From: Roseovarius aestuarii
Lineage (GTDB): Bacteria > Pseudomonadota > Alphaproteobacteria > Rhodobacterales > Rhodobacteraceae
DNA: 64,000 bases
Direction of reading: 5' to 3'
Assembly: GCA_027214255.1 (NCBI GenBank)
Contig: JAPWHL010000007.1
Location: forward strand, 1 to 64,000
Of the stretch, positions 25,739 to 33,733 are shown one piece after another. Below the pieces are notes generated by a model that made no database searches, was not told where the DNA came from, and saw nothing but the letters and a program-made list of their open reading frames with translations. The position numbers and the translations under genes are program-made. The first letter of the stretch is position 1; the number at the start of each line of letters is the position of its first letter.

Positions 25739-27094
25739 CTAGCCTTCATTCAGTGTCTGTAGCAATTGCTGGGACGGATAGCCATCAGGCGGCAGACCCT
25801 GAGATTTCTGGAAGGCGCGAATAGCCTTGATCGTGTTAGGGCCAATCAACCCGTCAATCGCACCGACATTAAATCCCCGGCGCTGGAGATGGGTCTGGAT
25901 TTCCTTTTTCTGCCGAGACGTGGTCGATTGATACTGCCGAGGCCAACTGGCCTGAATGGCCGGACCGCCCTTCAAGCGGTCGGCCAGATGCCCGACACCG
26001 ATGACATAAGCATCCGCCTTGTTGTACTTCTCGATCACGCCAAAGTTGTGAAAGATCATAAAGGCGGCACCTTGCGAACCGGCGGGCAGCAAGATCGACG
26101 CGTTTCCATGGTTCGCAACAGGCTTGCCCGACATGTCATAAACCCCTTCACGGGCCCAGACGGCGGGAGATTGTGTCAGCGACCGGCGCGCACGCGCCGG
26201 GTCAAACCCCGCTGACAATTGCACTTCGACGCCCCAAGGCTGGCCCTTTTTCCAGCCGAAATTGGCCAGATAGGCCGCAGTCGAGGCCAATGCATCGGTG
26301 GGATCATCAGACCAGATATCGCGTTTGCCATCACCGCTGAAATCCACAGCATAGGCCAGATAGGACGTGGGGATAAATTGCGTGTGCCCCATTGCCCCGG
26401 CCCAAGAACCCGTCATTTTGCGCGGCGCCACATCGCCCGCCTGAATGATTTTCAGCGCCGCGATCAACTGACTTTCAAAAAACTTCCCGCGCCGACCGTC
26501 ATAGGCCAATGTCGCAAGGGATTCGATCAATGGGCGTCGGCCCCGGCTGGCACCATAAGCGCTTTCCATGCCCCAGATAGCCGCCACGATCTCTTTCTCG
26601 ACACCAAAGCGCGCCTCGATCTGCTCTAACGTCGGCCCCATGTCACGCAGCGCGCGTTGACCATTGGATATACGTGTCGCCGATACAGCACTGTCTAGAT
26701 ATTCCCAAATCTGTTTGGTGAACTCTGACTGATTGCGGTCCAGTTTGACGACGCTGGCGTCATATTGCACGCCCTTGAACGCTTCATCGAACACAGAGCC
26801 CTTGATACCTGCGCCTTGGGCCCGGCCCCGAAATTCGGCAACCCATGCGCGAAAGTCGGGATCACTGGCCGATTGCGCATCCGGCGTGGTTGCCAAATCC
26901 GCAGGGCGCAGCACCGGACGCACCGGCGCGGTCAGAACTGTCCCCTGATTGGGGTCAATGGCGCTGCGCGACACCTCTTGCGCATCGGAAAGTACCTGTC
27001 GTTGCGACGACGCGTCGGTTTCGGCACGTGCCGATCCAAACGACTGACAGCTGAGCACGGCCAAGGCCGCACCCGTCAAAATCCTGTGATACAT
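25739..27094 (-). CDS. Lytic murein transglycosylase B family protein with peptidoglycan-binding domain
   Basis: A 451-residue periplasmic GH103 (MltB/SltB-type) transglycosylase that cleaves glycan strands to 1,6-anhydromuramyl products. Signal peptide about 1-24 (ending GSARAE). The catalytic domain has AIWGMESAYG (catalytic Glu), YDGRRGKFFESQLI and GSWAGAMGHTQFIPTSYL, and a C-terminal peptidoglycan-binding type 1 domain (about 385-445; LQRRGFNVGAIDGLIGPNTIKAIRAFQ) follows. The start at 27094 gives the signal peptide directly; a longer frame is not supported. Convergent with dnaE2. Confidence 0.9.
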   Translation of the reverse strand: MYHRILTGAALAVLSCQSFGSARAETDASSQRQVLSDAQEVSRSAIDPNQGTVLTAPVRPVLRPADLATTPDAQSASDPDFRAWVAEFRGRAQGAGIKGSVFDEAFKGVQYDASVVKLDRNQSEFTKQIWEYLDSAVSATRISNGQRALRDMGPTLEQIEARFGVEKEIVAAIWGMESAYGASRGRRPLIESLATLAYDGRRGKFFESQLIAALKIIQAGDVAPRKMTGSWAGAMGHTQFIPTSYLAYAVDFSGDGKRDIWSDDPTDALASTAAYLANFGWKKGQPWGVEVQLSAGFDPARARRSLTQSPAVWAREGVYDMSGKPVANHGNASILLPAGSQGAAFMIFHNFGVIEKYNKADAYVIGVGHLADRLKGGPAIQASWPRQYQSTTSRQKKEIQTHLQRRGFNVGAIDGLIGPNTIKAIRAFQKSQGLPPDGYPSQQLLQTLNEG

Positions 27095-27192
27095 GACCTG
27101 CACCTTTTTATTTGCCTCACCTCTACCATAGCCAGATTCTGCAAAAATCGAAAGCGACCATCGCAACAGGCATGCAAGGAACCGCCGAAGGC

Positions 27193-27873
27193 CTAACCTG
27201 TCATCTGCGCCAGACAGTCGCGCAACATGGGCACCCGGCGAGGCCGGAACGAGATATCCAGCACCTCAAGCGCCTGCATGCGATCCAGCCGGAACATTCT
27301 GAAATCGTTACGCAAATGGCACCATGCCAGCAGAACATGAGATGTTTGCCAATAGACAATGGAAAGCGGATCCACCTCGCGGGTCGTGGCGCGATCTTCG
27401 GCATCGGCATAGTCAAAGCGCACCCGGCGTTCATCCCATGCGGCCTGCCGCAAGGCACGCACGTCTATCCCCGGCGCAGTCAACGGGCCATATCGGCGCG
27501 CAGTCAACACAGCATGCTCCAACCGATGCGCCTGCCCCGCGGGCAGGCGGGCGCGCAGCTTGCCCAATGCGGCGGAGGCGGCGCGGGCCAATGCCGGATC
27601 GCCAATCGCCTCGACCTCGCGCAGTCCCAGAACCAGCGCCTCCAGCTCCTCGGGATCAAAACCCAAAGGCGGCAGCGCCGCATCCTCGATCAGGGTATAG
27701 CCAAACCCAGCAGCCCCATCTATGACGGCCCCCAGACCGCGCAACGCATCAATATCACGGTACACGGTGCGCGTCGTCACGCCCAACGCATCCGCCAGAA
27801 CGGCGGCAGTGGCCGGAGGTGGCGCGTTGCGCAAAGCTTGCATTAACTGGAAAAGGCGGTGGGTACGGGTCAT
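27193..27873 (-). CDS. YafY-type HTH/WYL transcriptional regulator
   Basis: A 226-residue regulator. N-terminal helix-turn-helix (about 1-55: RLFQLMQALR, LADALGVTTRTVYRDIDALR) of the HTH_11 type and a C-terminal WYL domain (about 120-215; RVRFDYADAEDRATTREVDPL, VLLAWCHLRNDFRMFRLDRM). WYL domains often sense nucleic acid or nucleotide ligands. No obvious target operon: mltB lies downstream after 98 bases and the phnM-like gene upstream after 164 bases on the same strand. Confidence 0.82.
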   Translation of the reverse strand: MTRTHRLFQLMQALRNAPPPATAAVLADALGVTTRTVYRDIDALRGLGAVIDGAAGFGYTLIEDAALPPLGFDPEELEALVLGLREVEAIGDPALARAASAALGKLRARLPAGQAHRLEHAVLTARRYGPLTAPGIDVRALRQAAWDERRVRFDYADAEDRATTREVDPLSIVYWQTSHVLLAWCHLRNDFRMFRLDRMQALEVLDISFRPRRVPMLRDCLAQMTG

Positions 27874-28037
27874 CTATCGATTATGGTGCCACATGTTGAC
27901 AGTTTCTGTCATCAGAAAACCTTGCCCCCGCATGCGGAGCAATCTGCCTCAACGCCCTCACACACCATGCGCGACCGGACCTGTCGTTGCCGCCCTTGTG
28001 CTCGCTGCCTGCGTCCTGTCGCACACAGACGCGGAGG

Positions 28038-29177
28038 TCAGATCACAAACCGTTCCGCCGCCGCACCGCTGAGATAGCTGAATCGCCCGCCCGACATACA
28101 CGCGGCAACGCGGCGCGTTTCCGCCTCCAACACGACCAGATCAGCGCGCTGGCCCGGGGCCAGAACACCGCGATCCGTCAGCCCCAGCACCCGCGCGGGC
28201 CCGGCAGAAATCAGATGCCAAGCGGCTGCCAGATCACACACACCCGCGTCCGCCAGAAAAAACGCCGCCCGTTTCATCGAAGGATAATGATAGTCCGACG
28301 CCAAGGCATCGACCTGCCCCATCATCACCATCTCGGCGGCACTGGCATTTCCGTTATGTGAGCCACCACGCACGACATTGGGCGCACCCATGATTACCGG
28401 ATCGCCCGATAGATGTGCGGCCTCGATCGCCTCGGGCGTTTCGGGGAATTCGGTGATCGCCACGCCGCGTGCCCGCCACGCCGCCCGGCCCGAGCCCGTA
28501 CGGTCATCATGGCTGCCCATGCGGATACCGCCAGCCGCCAGATCGGCGCACAAACCGTCCAACGCGGCAGGAACAGCGTCCATGCCCGCATGCAATTCCT
28601 GCATCATCTCCAAATGCTTTTCGGGATTGCGCCCGATGCGCAAGGCCTGTCCGGTCAGGCGCGGCGGGCGTTTGCCCTTGTCCAGCGCGTCATGCGGCAG
28701 ATGATCGTTGAACACGACATATCCGATATCGTGCTGCGCAACAAATCTGCGCATGTCGGCATAGGCATCCAGCATAGCGATTTCAAACCGAAGCTGGGTG
28801 AGCAGATCGGTCACGACTGCGCCGCGCACCTGAGCGATGCCTGCCATCACCCGCTGGGCAAACTCGGGGCCACGCATCCCCCCTTCCCAGCTGTAAAACT
28901 GGGCCAGAACGGCGGTGGTGATACCGTTGGCCGCCAATTCGGCCTCGGCGGCAATCAACCCTTGGTCGATATCCTTCATTGCGCCGCGACGCGGGGCCAG
29001 ATGACGTTCAAACCCGTCGCCATGCGCATCAATGATACCGGGCAGAACCAAGTATCCGCTGAGATCCACTCGACGCCCGCCATCAGCCACAACAAAGCCC
29101 CCTGCAACGGACAGGGGCGCATCTCTAAGACCATCGGGATGCAGCACCTCGGCGCCAGTCAGACAAAACTCAAGCAT
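28038..29177 (-). CDS. phnM: PhnM-like phosphonate-metabolism amidohydrolase
   Basis: A 379-residue amidohydrolase resembling PhnM, which removes pyrophosphate from alpha-D-ribose 1-methylphosphonate 5-triphosphate in the C-P lyase pathway. Supporting motifs are LPGIIDAHGDGFERH (metal site; HTD..E.H in E. coli PhnM), NDHLP, MGSHDD and the strongly conserved MGAPNVVRGGSHNGNASAAEM plus ALASDYHYPSM. The start at 29177 is coupled to the upstream hydrolase by TGATG. None of the other C-P lyase genes (phnG-L) is in the window, so it is either an orphan or has a different substrate. Confidence 0.8.
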   Translation of the reverse strand: MLEFCLTGAEVLHPDGLRDAPLSVAGGFVVADGGRRVDLSGYLVLPGIIDAHGDGFERHLAPRRGAMKDIDQGLIAAEAELAANGITTAVLAQFYSWEGGMRGPEFAQRVMAGIAQVRGAVVTDLLTQLRFEIAMLDAYADMRRFVAQHDIGYVVFNDHLPHDALDKGKRPPRLTGQALRIGRNPEKHLEMMQELHAGMDAVPAALDGLCADLAAGGIRMGSHDDRTGSGRAAWRARGVAITEFPETPEAIEAAHLSGDPVIMGAPNVVRGGSHNGNASAAEMVMMGQVDALASDYHYPSMKRAAFFLADAGVCDLAAAWHLISAGPARVLGLTDRGVLAPGQRADLVVLEAETRRVAACMSGGRFSYLSGAAAERFVI

Positions 29178-29917
29178 CACTTGCTTCCCCGCCAAAATAG
29201 ATCGGTCAACTCCAGATCGTGGTCAAAAACGCCGTTGCTCAGGAATTCTTCGACCTGTGCTATGACCATCGGGTTGTTCATCATATAGGTGTGAGTCACT
29301 GGCAACTCGATATGATCGGCCATGCCCTCAACCCGCGTGGAAGCGACGGAAACCTTGCCATCGTCCGGCCCCTCGATCAGCACCGAAAAATAGGGATTGA
29401 GCGAGCGCGTTCCGGCGATCACGCCCAGCGGAAAATCAACAGGGGGCAGGCCTTCAGTGAATGCGCCCTGCCCTGTCTCCAGCTGTTGCGCCGCCGGGCC
29501 GTTCAACCATGTAAACAGCTCCAGACCGCCCAATTCATCCACCACTTCGCTACCGTGGTTCGGCGGGCCCAGCATCACCACTCGCCCCAGATGTTCGGGG
29601 CGGTTGTCGCGCAGCCAGACCCGCAGCAACAGCCCTCCCATGGAGTGGGTAACAAAATGCACCGTCTTGTCGGCGCAGGTTGCCACGGCGCCCGGTAGAA
29701 CCTCATCCGCAAGCGTCTTTATGCGCGCTTCGGTTGATGGATAGGTCGGCGATACGGCTTGCATTCCCCGCGCTTCCAGAACCTCCTGCAATACGAGAAA
29801 CGAGGCATCGCTGCGCGCCAGACCATGCACAAGGATCACGCACTCCCCAGACACAGCTTCAGCAGACACAGCGCCCGTGCCAAGCATCAAGGCCATTATG
29901 ATCGCGGGCATCTTCAT
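29177..29917 (-). CDS. Secreted alpha/beta hydrolase (lipase-like)
   Basis: A 246-residue exported alpha/beta-fold hydrolase. Signal peptide about 1-21 (ending AVSAEA), oxyanion region [10 protein letters not shown], nucleophile elbow THSMGG (Ser), GPPNHGSE, and a late VTHTYMM that may supply the catalytic His. The fold resembles triacylglycerol lipases/esterases of the LipA-PGAP1 type. The ATG at 29917 is chosen (29911 is alternative) because it precedes the signal peptide. Its stop overlaps the phnM-like start, an unusual pairing of a periplasmic esterase with a cytoplasmic phosphonate enzyme. Confidence 0.78.
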   Translation of the reverse strand: MKMPAIIMALMLGTGAVSAEAVSGECVILVHGLARSDASFLVLQEVLEARGMQAVSPTYPSTEARIKTLADEVLPGAVATCADKTVHFVTHSMGGLLLRVWLRDNRPEHLGRVVMLGPPNHGSEVVDELGGLELFTWLNGPAAQQLETGQGAFTEGLPPVDFPLGVIAGTRSLNPYFSVLIEGPDDGKVSVASTRVEGMADHIELPVTHTYMMNNPMVIAQVEEFLSNGVFDHDLELTDLFWRGSK

Positions 29918-30108
29918 GGGTTTCAAATATGCGTTTGTGCTTGCCTTAGAAAGCCCCCAACGCGACATTCGCCACGTCATACCCCGCTGCGGGATAGATG
30001 CGGGCGACGGCCACCTGCCGCCACGGGCACGGCAGACGTGCAATTCTCCCCCGACTCGGCTCAATTTAAACTAGGCTGTACAAACCCCCGCCACCCAATG
30101 AGGCCAAG

Positions 30109-30609
30109 ATGAGCAAGGCATTCACCAAAGAAGAAGACAGCAGCGCCCCCCAGCGGCTGGATGATCTGGCAATTTCACCGCATCCCAACCATGTCACCCC
30201 GACCGGGCTGAGCCAGCTTGCTGCACGCAAAGATGCGCTAGAAGCACAGATCCTTAGCTTGCGCAAAAAGGGCGACGACCCCGAAACGCTGTATCCGCTG
30301 GCTGTGGCCGAAAGGGATTTGCGCTACGTTCAGGCACGTCTGGCGTCGGCGCAACTGGTGACCCCGGCCGAGTCGGGATACACCCGCGTGCAGTTTGGAG
30401 CGCTTGTCGATGTGCTGGACGAAGACGGCGTGCCCGCCACCTATCATATCGTAGGCGAAGACGAGGCCGACCCGTCACGCGGCCTGATCGCCGCGCCCTC
30501 GCCCTTGGCCCGCGCGCTCCTAGAAGCCGTGCCCGGCGACGTGGTGGATTGGCCCAAACCCAACGGCACTGTCGAACTGGAGATCGTCGCGATCCGCGTG
30601 GCCGAATGA
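30109..30609 (+). CDS. GreA/GreB-family transcription elongation factor-like protein
   Basis: A 166-residue protein with an N-terminal coiled coil (about 33-82; LAARKDALEAQILSL...DLRYVQARLASAQL) and a C-terminal FKBP-like GreA/GreB domain (about 90-165; VQFGALVDVLDEDG, YHIVGEDEADPSRGLIAAPSPLARALL, PGDVVDW, ELEIVAIR). Gre factors reactivate backtracked RNA polymerase by stimulating transcript cleavage. The N-terminal 30 residues are atypical. Monocistronic on plus, flanked by minus-strand genes. Confidence 0.82.
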   Translation: MSKAFTKEEDSSAPQRLDDLAISPHPNHVTPTGLSQLAARKDALEAQILSLRKKGDDPETLYPLAVAERDLRYVQARLASAQLVTPAESGYTRVQFGALVDVLDEDGVPATYHIVGEDEADPSRGLIAAPSPLARALLEAVPGDVVDWPKPNGTVELEIVAIRVAE

Positions 30610-30668
30610 TGTGATGCCCGCTCGCCATTCAGCCCCCCCGGTCAGCCCCGGGGCACATCCATCCGGCG

Positions 30669-31550
30669 TTACAACCGTTCCTTGCCGCGAGACAACCCCG
30701 GTATCAGCGACAGCGCGACACCGCCCAGAACCAGCCCCGCCGCAAGAATGAACTGAGCTGTCACCTCCTCGCCCAGTATGACTGCACTAAGCGCCATGGC
30801 CATGACAGGAACGCTCAGTTGCACCACCGAGGCCACCGATGCGGCCAGATGCGGTAACACAGAATACCATAACGCATAGCCCAAGCCCGATGTGACAGCC
30901 CCTGACAGGATCGCCAATGCCACCCCCCGGCCGCCGGTGATCTGCATGGGCGCGTCATTCGGCAACAGTAGGCTCATCGCCAGGGCCGCCAGCGCGGCCA
31001 ACAAAAAATTCGCCGCCGTGCCGATGATCGGATCGCCACCGGCCCGTCCGGCCAACGAATAGACACCCCAGCCCACTCCGGCAGCAGCCATCAACACCCC
31101 ATGCGCTGTACTGATCTGCAAGCCCGCGCCGGGCCACAGCAACCAGATCAGCCCGCCAAAGGCCACCCCGGCCCCGATCCAGCGCAATGGCGGCAGCGGT
31201 TCACGTTGTACGACGCCGCCAACGAACATCGTCATCTGCACAACCCCAAACAGGATCAATGCACCCAACCCGGCATCCAGCGCCTGATGCGCCAATGAAA
31301 ATCCGAAAATGTAAAGCAACAGCGATCCGACCCCGACCCAACGGGTCCAGCGATCCAGCCCCAGCATTCGCCAGTGCAACCCGCCCTGCAACACGGCCAC
31401 CAACACCATCAAGGCAACCGCGCCCGCGCACAGGCGGACAATTCCAAAGCTAACCGGATCGATATCACCGCCCACCAACGCCATCCGGTTCAACACCGAG
31501 TTGGCCGCCAAGGGCACCATCGCCAATGCCGTTAAAACAACGATACGCAT
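30669..31550 (-). CDS. EamA/DMT-family transporter
   Basis: A 293-residue inner-membrane protein with about ten hydrophobic helices arranged as two EamA repeats of five, a drug/metabolite-transporter-superfamily exporter. The second repeat ends VMAMALSAVILGEEVTAQFILAAGLVLGG, a typical EamA end. The start at 31550 overlaps the upstream acetyltransferase stop as TGATG. Substrate cannot be predicted; pairing with an acetyltransferase is common for exporters of amino acids or acetylated compounds. Confidence 0.88.
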   Translation of the reverse strand: MRIVVLTALAMVPLAANSVLNRMALVGGDIDPVSFGIVRLCAGAVALMVLVAVLQGGLHWRMLGLDRWTRWVGVGSLLLYIFGFSLAHQALDAGLGALILFGVVQMTMFVGGVVQREPLPPLRWIGAGVAFGGLIWLLWPGAGLQISTAHGVLMAAAGVGWGVYSLAGRAGGDPIIGTAANFLLAALAALAMSLLLPNDAPMQITGGRGVALAILSGAVTSGLGYALWYSVLPHLAASVASVVQLSVPVMAMALSAVILGEEVTAQFILAAGLVLGGVALSLIPGLSRGKERL

Positions 31551-32041
31551 CACAAGGCCTTGAACGCTTTGGGATAGATTAATGCCAATTCGGGCGCGTC
31601 CTCTCCGGGGCCTGCCAAAAGGGTATGCGCAACCGGATAAGGTGATATCAAACGCGCCGCCCGCTCTGCGCTGAAACCGGCACGGCTGTAAAACGGCACC
31701 TGCCCCAACACGACGACATAGGTCTCGCTCAGCCGCGCCCATTCCGCCAACATACCGATCAAACGCCGCCCATGCCCGCTGCCCTGCCAATCCGGAGCGA
31801 TGGCGACCGGTGCCAGACACAACCAGCCAACAGGCGCTTTCATCTGGCTCAACGCATAATATCCAACGACCCCGCCTTGAAACGGCAACACAACCTCGCC
31901 CGCGATATCGCCGCCCCGGCGCAAGGTCTTTATCAACTCGGCCTCGGCTACTCCGCCAAAGGCACGGCTCAGCAAATCCTCGACAGCAGGCTCATCGCCA
32001 CGCCGCATCTCGCGGCTGAATTCTGGAAAACGCAGGGTCAT
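31550..32041 (-). CDS. GNAT-family N-acetyltransferase
   Basis: A 163-residue acetyl-CoA-dependent acetyltransferase. The acetyl-CoA-binding segment is LAPVAIAPDWQGSGHGRRLIGML (Q/RxxGxG/A motif) followed by VVVLGQVPFYSRAGF, the usual beta5/alpha4 region. The start at 32041 (MTLRFPEF) is the most family-like; upstream Met codons at 32053 and 32101 are possible. It overlaps the EamA gene by one base, so the two are cotranslated. Substrate unknown. Confidence 0.82.
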   Translation of the reverse strand: MTLRFPEFSREMRRGDEPAVEDLLSRAFGGVAEAELIKTLRRGGDIAGEVVLPFQGGVVGYYALSQMKAPVGWLCLAPVAIAPDWQGSGHGRRLIGMLAEWARLSETYVVVLGQVPFYSRAGFSAERAARLISPYPVAHTLLAGPGEDAPELALIYPKAFKAL

Positions 32042-32223
32042 AGCGCGCTCCATAGCATGCGCGCCAGAAGTTAACAGTCCCCCCTCATCTTCTGGAACCA
32101 AATATGCCCGCCGGAGGGTGTATCATCCATGTGTCTGAATAGACCCTGTCTGACGTCAGCATTTAGCAAACCGGGTGCAACTACTCACCACAGACGGCCC
32201 CAAGGCCTAGCTGAAAACGCTAG

Positions 32224-32425
32224 AGGGCACGCCTGACCAACGGCTTGAGCAAGAAGCTTCAGAAGCGCCAGCATATGGTGCGCCTGAATTTCGTGCATTA
32301 CAATACTGTACGCATTCACAAGACGCTGAAATGCACACCTGCAATGACTAATGGCGCCAGCGAAACACTACACGACACAGCGTGGATCGTCGGCCCGATC
32401 GTCGCCCGTGCGCCAACCCTAAGAA
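32224..32425 (+). pseudogene. DDE transposase C-terminal remnant
   Basis: The plus-strand translation RLTNGLSKKLQKRQHMVRLNFVHYN, continuing TVRIHKTLKCTPAM and LHDTAWIVGPIVARAP, matches the C-terminus of a transposase group whose ends read RLTNAFSKK..NH...L.F.YYNF.RIHKTLRVTPAMEAG. A stop codon precedes it in frame and no catalytic core, inverted repeats or intact copy remains. The flanking 32042-32564 interval contains nothing else recognisable. Confidence 0.7.
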
Positions 32426-32564
32426 GCGTGGACCAAATAGGAAAAAAGCTACTTCAAACTGAGACGCCATCAGTAAACGGCATTTATTCCCGATATCGGC
32501 GTTTCCCCTTAAACTGCGTCGCAAACCCGATTAGCCTTATGGTCAGACATCTTTGGATATCGCC

Positions 32565-33722
32565 ATGCCCAGACCAACCTCGCCTCATATCGTCGTCATA
32601 GGTGCCGGAACCTTGGGCCTGTCCTGTGCGATCAATCTAAGCGAGCAAGGCGCACGCGTGACGGTTCTGGATGCGGGAGCCATTGCCTCCGGATCCAGCG
32701 GGCGGTCTGTCGGGGTCATCGGGACACAATATAGCGATGCATTCGACATCAAACTGCGCGTGCATGCCCTGCGCCAGTTTCGGCACTGGGAAACCTTGGG
32801 GTTGAACTTTCAACGTATCGGCTATTTGCGCCTTGCACGTACAGCTGATCAAATGGCGTTGCTGGCTCAGTCCGTGGAGCTACAGGACAGCGCCGGTTTC
32901 AAATCGCATCTTCATGAGGCAGGCGAACTGAAGAAAATCGTGCCCCACCTCAGCACCCAAGGATTGGCCGGCGGCATCCTTGGCCCGGACGACGGGTTTA
33001 TTGATGCGCACCAAATGTGCAGCCTTCTGGCCCAGATGGTTCGAGAAAGCGGCGGTACTGTGCGCCAGTTCTGTCGTCTTTTGGATGTCACTCGCACGGG
33101 CGGCGGGTATCGTCTTGGGGTCAGTGATGACATCATCCGATGCGATATGGTCGTGAACGCTGCAGGGGCCTGGGCCCCCGCGGTGGCCGCTATGTTGGGG
33201 CAAACGTTGCATATCCACCCCGAACGCCACGAGGCCGTAACCATCCACCTAGATCACCCGCTGGCATATACCATGCCAATGGTGATGGATTTGGTAAATG
33301 GTCAAGGAACCGGCCTGAACTTTCGCCACGAGGCACCGACCGCTTTGATTGCTGAAATCCACAAGGTCGATACATCCTCGCCCGAAGATCCAGATGCTTA
33401 CAACGACCAATGCAATGAGGACTCGAAAGTCGCCCTTGCCGAACTGCTTTTGGATCGCTTGCCGGACCTGCCGGGGGCCCGACTGGGTCGGGGATGGGCC
33501 GGACTGTATCCGGTCACGGCCGATGACCGTCCCTTTGTTGGCCCGGTTGATCCATCAGAGCCCACCGTCATCACGGCGGCGGGTGCGGGGGGGTATGGAA
33601 TCCAGCTGGCCCCGGTCATTGGGCAACTGGCCGCAGACTGGGTGATGCAGGGCGCGCCAAACTCGATGCCCGAGGCGGAGGTGCTCACGCCCAATCAGGA
33701 GCGCAACCTCCCGCGCGTTTGA
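32565..33722 (+). CDS. FAD-dependent oxidoreductase, DAO family
   Basis: A 385-residue flavoprotein of the D-amino-acid oxidase/sarcosine oxidase-beta fold. FAD-binding GxGxxG is VIGAGTLGLSCA near the N-terminus, followed by VLDAGAIASGSSGRSVG. A second nucleotide-binding strand is MVVNAAGAWAPAVAAM, and the C-terminal PVTADDRPFVGPV and ITAAGAGGYGIQLAPVIGQ close the FAD site. The ATG at 32565 is preferred over a TTG at 32553. Likely substrates are amino acids or N-methylated amines; the sequence alone does not decide. It stands alone between IS debris and the RTX gene. Confidence 0.82.
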   Translation: MPRPTSPHIVVIGAGTLGLSCAINLSEQGARVTVLDAGAIASGSSGRSVGVIGTQYSDAFDIKLRVHALRQFRHWETLGLNFQRIGYLRLARTADQMALLAQSVELQDSAGFKSHLHEAGELKKIVPHLSTQGLAGGILGPDDGFIDAHQMCSLLAQMVRESGGTVRQFCRLLDVTRTGGGYRLGVSDDIIRCDMVVNAAGAWAPAVAAMLGQTLHIHPERHEAVTIHLDHPLAYTMPMVMDLVNGQGTGLNFRHEAPTALIAEIHKVDTSSPEDPDAYNDQCNEDSKVALAELLLDRLPDLPGARLGRGWAGLYPVTADDRPFVGPVDPSEPTVITAAGAGGYGIQLAPVIGQLAADWVMQGAPNSMPEAEVLTPNQERNLPRV

Positions 33723-33733
33723 CGCGCCGTGGA

